Source of the DNA: Nectonema munidae | Taxonomy: Eukaryota > Nematomorpha > Nectonematoida > Nectonematidae | Assembly: GCA_030549495.1 (NCBI GenBank) | Contig: JAUIRK010000077.1 | Coordinates: 124,001-188,000 of the forward strand | DNA length: 64,000 nt | Reading direction: 5' to 3' | Part shown: positions 57,270 to 64,000 of the stretch, piece by piece | How the letters are laid out: each line of letters opens with the position of its first letter | Numbering within the stretch: position 1 is the stretch's first letter | Notes under the pieces: model-generated | Seen by the model: the letters and a program-made list of their open reading frames with translations, nothing else | Told to the model about the DNA's origin: nothing | Database searches by the model: none | Made by a program: the position numbers and the translations under genes

Positions 57270-59460
57270 AATTATGATTTTTTTTTTTTCCAATTTCCTA
57301 TATCTGTTGACTTCATATGTTGTCACTTTCTTGAAATTTTTTACAATCTTATTCATTACTCATTTCCATTAATTAAAATTAGAAAAAAGAAATCTGATAT
57401 GCCCTTGTTCAATAATGATCTATCTCAATTGTACAAAATGAAATTCAAAAGTTACAAAAAATATAAAAGAAATCCTACTTTACTTAATCATACATCTACA
57501 AAAGCATATTAAATAATATAAGTATGCAAAATCTCGTTATCATCATAAAAAACATAGTTGTGCCTGCCAATAATAAAACTATAAGGCATACTCTAAAAAG
57601 ACATTGTTGAATCAACATTTTACTTTAATAGCTGAACAAACATTGAAAGATCTTTTCATTATAGCACCAATAAAATAGTTTTTCAATCTTCTTCATTTTA
57701 CTTTGACACAATCACATTATTAAATGATGTTTTTGTATCTACTGCATCCTTAAAAAACAAAAAAGCATGCGGTAATGATGATATTTGTCTTAAAATAATA
57801 ACTTACAGTTTGCCATTAATTGAAAATTTACTTGTAGATATATTTAACAAAGCTATTTCTCAAGGTAATTTTCCATCCATGCTTAAAATGTCCAAAATTC
57901 TGCCCATTCTTAAACCAAGTAAGTCACGAATATCATTGAATCTCATAGACCCATTGCATTAATTTCAAATTTTGTCAAATTTTTTGAAAAAATAATATAC
58001 GGAAAGCTATATGATTACTTGACAAAAATTAATTTTTTTTCCAAAAAACAATTTGGTTTTCTTCCTAGAAAGTCAACTCAAGATGCATTATTTGAATTGT
58101 TTTCTCAAGTTTCTGAATCTATAAAAGGCATAAATATATCTCTTTGTTTCTTTCTTGATTTTCGGCGCTCTTTTGATAATGTAAACCATAAACTTTTACT
58201 TTTCAAATTGTATAAATTACGTGTGCGAGGTAATATATATAAACTAATCGAGTCTTATTTGAGCTCAAGACATAGTTTTGTTAGCTATAATAATTTGATT
58301 TCTCAAGATTTTTCATCATCAGCTGGAGTTCCTCAAGGATCTATCTTAGGTCCCCTTTTATTTTTAGTATACATTTAATGATATTGAAACTTGTATCAAA
58401 AACATAGGTAATATTATTATGTATGCTGATGACGTAGTATTAATTTGTAAAACTAATATTTATAGTAACTTTCAACGTTACTTGAATCTATACATGAATG
58501 GTCCTATTATAATAAGCTTCCTTTGAATCTAGACAAAAGCAATTATATTGTTATATCCCAAAAAAATAAATGTTTTACCTTCTTTTTTTTGGGAAATACT
58601 TGTCTTAAGAAAGTTTTTCAAGTAAAATATCTTGGAATAACTATATCTGAAAAAAATTTTTTGTTGAACATATCAAAAAAATTAATTTGAAAATAGCAAG
58701 ACTATTGGTTGCTTTAGAAAACTCTCTAAATTTTTGCCTTACAATACAAGAAGAATGCTTTATTATTATTTTTCTTTTCCTCATATCACGTAAGTGAATC
58801 TTCTTTGGGGATGCAACCATAAAACATACCTCAATAAGCTTTCACAAATTGTAAACAAGTTTCATCGGTTTATTAGTCTAAAAAACAATATTGAACATAG
58901 CCCGCATCTTACATTGAAACAGATTAATATTTATGCGTCACTTATTTTTTATTCTAAAAATTATTTAAAAAAGGGATGTTTTAATCATTTATTTGGTGAG
59001 AATAAATTGATCCATACTCACTACACTCGTCAGCAATGTAAAATTCATTTACCTAGAGTTCATAAAACTAATTTTAATATTGTTTTTTTACGCACGTTGA
59101 ATCTGGGCAATAAACATTTTAATCACTTGAAACTCGGAAATTCCATAAATTTTAAAAAAATTATCAAAAAATTGTGTATCAGTTATTATTAAATTTTTTT
59201 TTTCTTCTTTTTTTCAACTTTATAATAAAAGTTGTAGATTTTAAAATATTCCTCTCTACCATTCAATATTTTTTTATTAAATGATCTTTATTTTTTTATG
59301 ACTAACTTTCTGTTTTATTTCTTTCTTTTTTTTATTTCCTATTTTTATTATCATCATATTATTAATATTATTTATTAATTATCATAACAAGTATTGTTAT
59401 AAATATTAATCTTTGTTAACTATTATTTCAGCTAATAAATTTTATTGTTCCCCGAAAAAT
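57270..59460 (+). mobile_element. 5'-truncated LINE with reverse transcriptase and 3' end
   Basis: Begins in the linker before the reverse transcriptase (PLFNNDLSQLYKMKFKSYKK, 57,395), continues with the fingers/palm region in frame 58,019-58,378: KKQFGFLPRKSTQDALFELF, LDFRRSFDNVNHKLLLFKL (motif A has R-R-S-F-D where F-x-x-A-F-D is usual) and SAGVPQGSILGPLLFLVYI (motif B). Motif C, IMYADDVVLIC, is at about 58,418 in another frame. The closing frame 58,794-59,192 (132 codons) ends KIIKKLCISYY and stop, followed by an AT-rich 3'UTR. Frame changes at about 57,510, 58,375, 58,480 and 58,600-58,790 show it is dead. CR1/L2/jockey-like; clade not settled. Confidence 0.85.
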
Positions 59461-59942
59461 CACTTTGTTTCTTCCTGAATGTTTTCTGAACAAAGAAGTT
59501 TTGCCTTCTCGATGGATAATTTTCTTACCCCTTAGACATGACTTCTAAGATTGCTACATTTGTTTGCTTGTTGCCTTGCCAACTATGGAAATGCCAAACT
59601 CCTCAATATTTATTATGCTTTCTTTTGTATTTTACTAAATTTCTTCTTCTTCTTCTAAAAAAAAAGCTTGAACCATTTTCTTAGTTGGGGTGGAGCAAAG
59701 TGTCTTTCGGCGGCTCTATTTCTATGTTCCTTTGTCAAATTCATCACTTTTAATTTTTATTGCAGCCTTTTTTCATTATTTGACATTTTCTTCAATCCCA
59801 ATAGGCGTTCAATATTACTTAAAGGTGTATAATAAAAACGCAATTGATTCTTAGTGATACACCACGTGATACGAGTCAAAGCGAAAGAATGATACGACAC
59901 TTAGTGTTGCACGCTTTAGGCACCTACAATTAAAAGCTATAA

Positions 59943-61337
59943 AGACGTATTATTTGAAAAATTAATTAACTCTCTCGTTGTGTAAGACGCATATCATATT
60001 TTAATATAAGAAAATAAAGAGAAAAAAGTGCGTCTTATGGTTCGCAAAATCTACGGTGCTCTGAAAAAAAGGTGTCAAAGTGCAAATAAAATTAGTGATG
60101 CATGCCTGAAAATTAAACATACTTTCATATTTTAAATAAAATTTTTATAATCTCAACCTTTGTTTTAAACTACAGATTTTTCAAAACTATTCCTTGAAAT
60201 ATCGTAGATCAAGAGTAGTTTTTCAAAGTTAAATTTACTAAAAATCTACAGTTTCCTGAGCTTTCAGAAGAACAATGTTCTTGGGAAAGTAATATATTTT
60301 GTACTGAATTTCGTGTATCTAGCATTCCAGAGGAAATACAAGAGTAATTTTTGGATTTAGTCACTTCAGCGTGTGCTTTTTTAAAAGTGAAATCGATAAC
60401 TCAGTTTTGGCGCGCTATATTTCACGTATACTCCAAAGTCAGGATGCGAATACTTTTACGTGGTGTCTTTGTTCTATTTGCTTTCAACAAAGATAGTAGC
60501 CTGATATTCAAAACTCGCTTCTGAAATACGACTGACTGCGGAGATCCAGCTAATTCAGATAAATAGGTACTAAATCCTGTTTTGATATTACAATTATTAA
60601 AAAAATGTCTTCATTTGTGAAATAAATTAGAGCCTGTGTACTAACAAACAATTAGAAGATTCTTGAAAAATATCTTTGGCTGCATGTTTCTTCACGAAAA
60701 ATAAATTCAGAAAGCACGCTTTTTAAGTAGGGTATCTCGGGCTTTTAAGCTTTTTGGCAAGCGATACAGAGCGCATAAAAGTTAGGGAACACTGCTCTAG
60801 AATAATCTGGATTTATCTGACATATTCTTCAATCGTGACCTTCTTGTTAATTCTGATGTCCTGCTTTATCCAATCGAAGTAACAAATATATTATTATTTT
60901 GCGTACCAAGATGGAGTATTTTAAACTCTTTTATTGTCGCAATAGTCACCATCTATTGGACAAGATTCGATTTCATCAGAGTTAAATTATAAAAGAGTAT
61001 TAAAAATCTTTACATATGCTCGATATTTTCAGGCACGTATTTGAACACCAGGCTATATACAGTTTTCTATAGCATTTCTACTTCTTCTTCTATTTTACCC
61101 TCATTTTTACAACTTTGCTTTTAAAAAAATTTCAACAAGTTTTCACATTTCTTGATATGTAATGAATTCATACGGAAAGTAAATTCACGTCAAAAGATAT
61201 TAGCTTTTATAATATAAATAAATAGAATCATTCTTATGGCAAGAGGGATTCAAACTCTAAACAGCTTTGGAGGATTATTTACTTATCATAGTATGACAAT
61301 CTATAGATTGTCTATTAGAGGCTTGTTTTAAAATGTG
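59943..61337 (-). repeat. Interspersed repeat 'B' (inverted copy of A, without the LINE)
   Basis: Reverse complement of 42,815-44,935 minus the LINE and one copy of the 60-bp duplication, with scattered substitutions. It serves as the empty-site form of A. It has the same 18-bp palindrome GACAATCTATAGATTGTC (61,297-61,314). Confidence 0.8.
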
Positions 61338-61343
61338 CCTCGC

Positions 61344-61450
61344 ATGGTAAACGGACCATATGTCTAAAGACTAAAGAAACAGTGCCTATAGACCGTATGG
61401 CTAACGGACTGTATGCCTAACAGAATGAATGCCGAATGGACTGATGACAG
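61344..61450 (+). repeat. Degenerate minisatellite
   Basis: Four to five imperfect units related to ATGCCTAACGGACTGT, e.g. ATGGTAAACGGACCAT, ATGGCTAACGGACTGT and ATGCCGAATGGACTGA. Directly follows repeat B. Confidence 0.55.
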
Positions 61451-61738
61451 TACGCACAAACAAAATTAAGTGCACTTCAGGTATTTAGATTTTAATTTTA
61501 AAAAACATTTTATCTGAGGCTAACTATTTAATTAAAAAAGAACCTTCCATGAGCTGCAATTTTATGATCAATTTGATTATTTTTAGTATATATATATATA
61601 GTGACAACTTAATACAGCTTATAAACAAAGTTTTTTTGTTTTTCAATTTGCTTTTTACTTTTCTTAAAGAAAAAACTTTCAGCCAGCTTATTTGTTTAAA
61701 ATAGGGTTTGTAACTGGTAACAAAGGTGGAAAAAAGTT

Positions 61739-61851
61739 TTGGAAATCGTTCAAGATAGAAGTGCAAAGACATTACTTCCTGTAATTGAGAAAGTGGTTCG
61801 ACCTGGATCCCTTATACATAGTGATGAATGGCGAGCATATGCTAATGACAG
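61739..61851 (+). mobile_element. Merlin (IS1016-like) transposase fragment
   Basis: A short frame reads EIVQDRSAKTLLPVIEKVV and then PGSLIHSDEWRAYAN. The combination of D-R-S-x-x-T-L-x-x-x-I and I-x-S-D-x-W-x-A-Y is specific for ISXO2/IS1016-type DDE transposases, which in animals are the Merlin superfamily; the S-D-E-W Asp is the second catalytic residue. Only about 38 codons are left; the frame then runs into unrelated sequence. Lies between repeats B and B'. Confidence 0.75.
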
Positions 61852-61904
61852 TAAATCATACTTAAAGTGTACGCAATTTCAAAGTCCTTTTTATATAGAG
61901 ATAA

Positions 61905-62875
61905 CAATATTTTACATAATACACAAAAGGATCCTTTATTTTTTTTCTAAAATTTTTTAACAAGATTCAAATGATGAAAAGTACAAATTATATCTACAAA
62001 AGTAAATTGAATCCATCTCGACCTTCTAAATACCATTTCGATCTTTTTTCCATGTTTAAACTTTACTTTAAAATATTTTGTATTATTTTCCTCAAGATGT
62101 CAGAACTCGTCTGGTTTTATTGAAAGAATCTTGAAAAATCACCTGCAACTCTAGGAAAGAAGGCAGACAAGAAAAGGAGTAGCATTGCGGAAGAGAATGT
62201 AGAATTGTGGACGAGCTCCCTTGAAAAGCATGTGCTTTTATAATTTGAAATTTTTGTCATCATCCCAACGATTTTGTTTCAACTAAAAGTATCGATCCGT
62301 TTTCGTTTACTTTCTGTCTGGAATTCTTGCTAGCAATAGGAAAGGTGACTTGGAAATGATTTCACACAGAAACATTTCTATGGAAGGAATAGGAAAACTG
62401 CTTTTAGAGTGCCGTTCCAAAAGAGTTACTTCTATGCGCATCATCGTTTGTTTGCATTTCTCATCAAATAAATGTGTCGAGGCGTGAATGCAGTTTAGAA
62501 AGTGATGCTGGAGAAATAGGTGTAAGTGAGAAGTGAATAATCCAGCCTCTCGTCTATTTAGCAATGTAACGTGTTTTTCAGCAGGTTGACATGTTTGAAC
62601 CGTCCCTGTGCGCATTTAAGACTTTAGGGACTGATTCTGAATTTATGCAGATTTAAGCGACTTTTACCTTTACCAATATGCGAATAATTTTTAAATAATC
62701 CTCATATTTTTAACGATTATCCTCCCTCATGGTGATGACAAAATTTAATTTGAAAAAGTAAATTCATTTTTTCATTTGATAAATATGACGAGGGGCGAGA
62801 GAGCTTCAGCTTTACGACCCCTCTTTTTCCTAAAATATTAAGTGTTTTTACAAAATTCTCTAATTAATTGAAGTA
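61905..62875 (-). repeat. Interspersed repeat B' (inverted copy of A')
   Basis: Reverse complement of 45,995-46,972. The shared frame is at 62,307-62,615, here open over 102 codons, and begins upstream of the start seen in A'. It contains a short segment near 62,150 that differs from A' by several bases and indels. Confidence 0.8.
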
Positions 62876-63632
62876 ACTAAATGATTGATTACGAACCTGA
62901 TGGTGTCAAATATTTAATATGGAGATCACTCAAACCTGTAAAAAAAATTTACCAAACATTTGACATAATGTCAAATATCAAAACTTAAAAATTAAAATTT
63001 ATCGCCATGTTTTTTTGCTAACTAATGTTTTTCGAGTTTAGCTCACTGAAAGCATGACAACAGAATTATCTTTCATAAGTTACTTAATGTCAAATATTTT
63101 ATTTTTATTTTTTTCAATCTAAGTTTTTTAAACTAATTTTTGATTTATATTAATTTTTATTCCGTTTTTATTGTAATTTATCTTTTTATTTGGTTGTTTT
63201 ATTTAATATGTTTTTTAACTTTTCGTTAATTTATTATATCAGCCTTGATCATCTTACAGTTTTTTACTGAAATGTAAACTCCTCAATGTTTTCGCCCCAA
63301 AAATTAACACCACAATTTGTTTTCAAAAACCTCTAGAAGAAGGATTTTGTAATAATGTTTAATCTTCGCAAGACGGAATTGGGAGTTTTACTCCAATACA
63401 TTTTTGAATTGCAGATTTAGCCTACTAACATTTACAAACCCGATATTCAAATTATCACGTATATTTCTATAACAGCCTTAATTTTTCTCAGAAAAAAATT
63501 ATTTATAAAAAAAGATAAAAAATTTCATGAAAAAAGCTTTATTTTAGATTAAAATTAAGAAAAAATGAAATTAGTTAAAAACAAAGAATTACAATTTTCA
63601 ATAATAATAAAAAAATATGAAGATATGAAACA

Positions 63633-64000
63633 TTATTTGTCACATTTTTCACACAAATACATTGTATGCGATTTACAGACTGATTTGTTGCATTTAGAAC
63701 ACTTTATTGTGGTTCTTTTTTGTAGGTTTACAAGTGGAAACATAACAATATCCTCGTGTAGAAGTAGATGGTTGAATTGAATCTTGCTCAATTCCATAGA
63801 AACTTATGAGATCTCTTGTAAGACGGTTTTCTAAAGGGATCATTGCACCTTGCTCGCATTGATAGTTCACCGATAAATCTCTGATGAAGTACTTTCTCCC
63901 ACTTTTGCGAGTTGAAGGAAAAAATTCTGGATAATTGTACTTTTGTATAATGCAGCTATTGTGAGCTGCAATGTCCAGATAATTACAAAATATCAGAAAA
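63633..64000 (-). mobile_element. Second piggyBac-type transposase, C-terminal part, cut by the window edge
   Basis: Minus-strand frame entering from 64,000: FCNYLDIAAHNSCIIQKYN, GRKYFIRDLSVNYQCEQGAM and RLTRDLISFYGIEQDS, which correspond to NYLNISILNSWIIAYKN and MKHFIRDLCLNLVEE of the copy at 52.3-53.9 kb. The Cys-rich C-terminus follows, RGYCYVSTCKPTKK and then, one base out of frame at an A run, CSKCNKSVCKSHTMYLCEKC, ending at the stop 63,633. The two copies differ at most positions, so they are separate families or old relatives rather than recent sisters. The catalytic core lies outside the window. Confidence 0.85.

Overview
The window looks like nuclear DNA of an AT-rich, transposon-rich metazoan, most likely an invertebrate. 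Three conserved host genes can be read: a COP9 signalosome subunit 8 and a DCAF13/Sof1-type U3 snoRNP factor, both on the minus strand and without coding introns, and an F-box/leucine-rich-repeat gene on the plus strand split into eight exons over about 20 kb. A fourth multi-exon plus-strand gene (five phase-compatible exons, 47.0-50.4 kb) is clearly gene-like but I do not recognise it. The species cannot be fixed from the sequence.

Layout: 1.6-2.2 kb CSN8 (-); 3.7-4.15 kb LINE relic; 5.3-6.8 kb DCAF13 (-); 8.9-10.5 kb Charlie-type hAT relic; 12.6-12.9 kb hAT MITE with perfect ends and target duplication; 13.0-15.2 kb two LINE 5' pieces; 15.7-18.1 kb SINE, MULE and LINE remnants; 19.0-38.7 kb F-box/LRR gene. 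Its introns hold LINE, hAT and SINE debris and, in intron 3, a complete 2.9 kb hAT-like transposon (25,237-28,129) with matching 13-bp ends and a perfect 8-bp target duplication. From 40.7-42.1 kb there are possible minus-strand exons; 42.8-47.0 kb holds two repeats (called A and A' here) whose inverted partners (B, B') lie at 59.9-62.9 kb. The unrecognised plus-strand gene follows at 47.0-50.4 kb with a reverse-transcribing fossil in one intron. Then come a non-autonomous hAT, a piggyBac relic (52.3-53.9 kb), a pogo/Tigger relic (56.4-57.0 kb), a long 5'-truncated LINE (57.3-59.5 kb), a Merlin fragment (61.7 kb) and the C-terminal part of a second piggyBac running off the right edge.

The host genes are unrelated housekeeping functions: CSN8 in cullin deneddylation, DCAF13 in 18S rRNA processing, and the F-box protein as a likely substrate receptor of an SCF ubiquitin ligase. 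CSN8 and the F-box protein are linked in principle because the COP9 signalosome regulates SCF ligases. No prokaryotic-type system, CRISPR array or rRNA/tRNA gene was found. The best leads are the intact-looking hAT-like transposon, the unrecognised multi-exon gene, a LINE insertion with an unusually long 60-bp target duplication that can be proved against its empty-site partner, and the two inverted repeat pairs.
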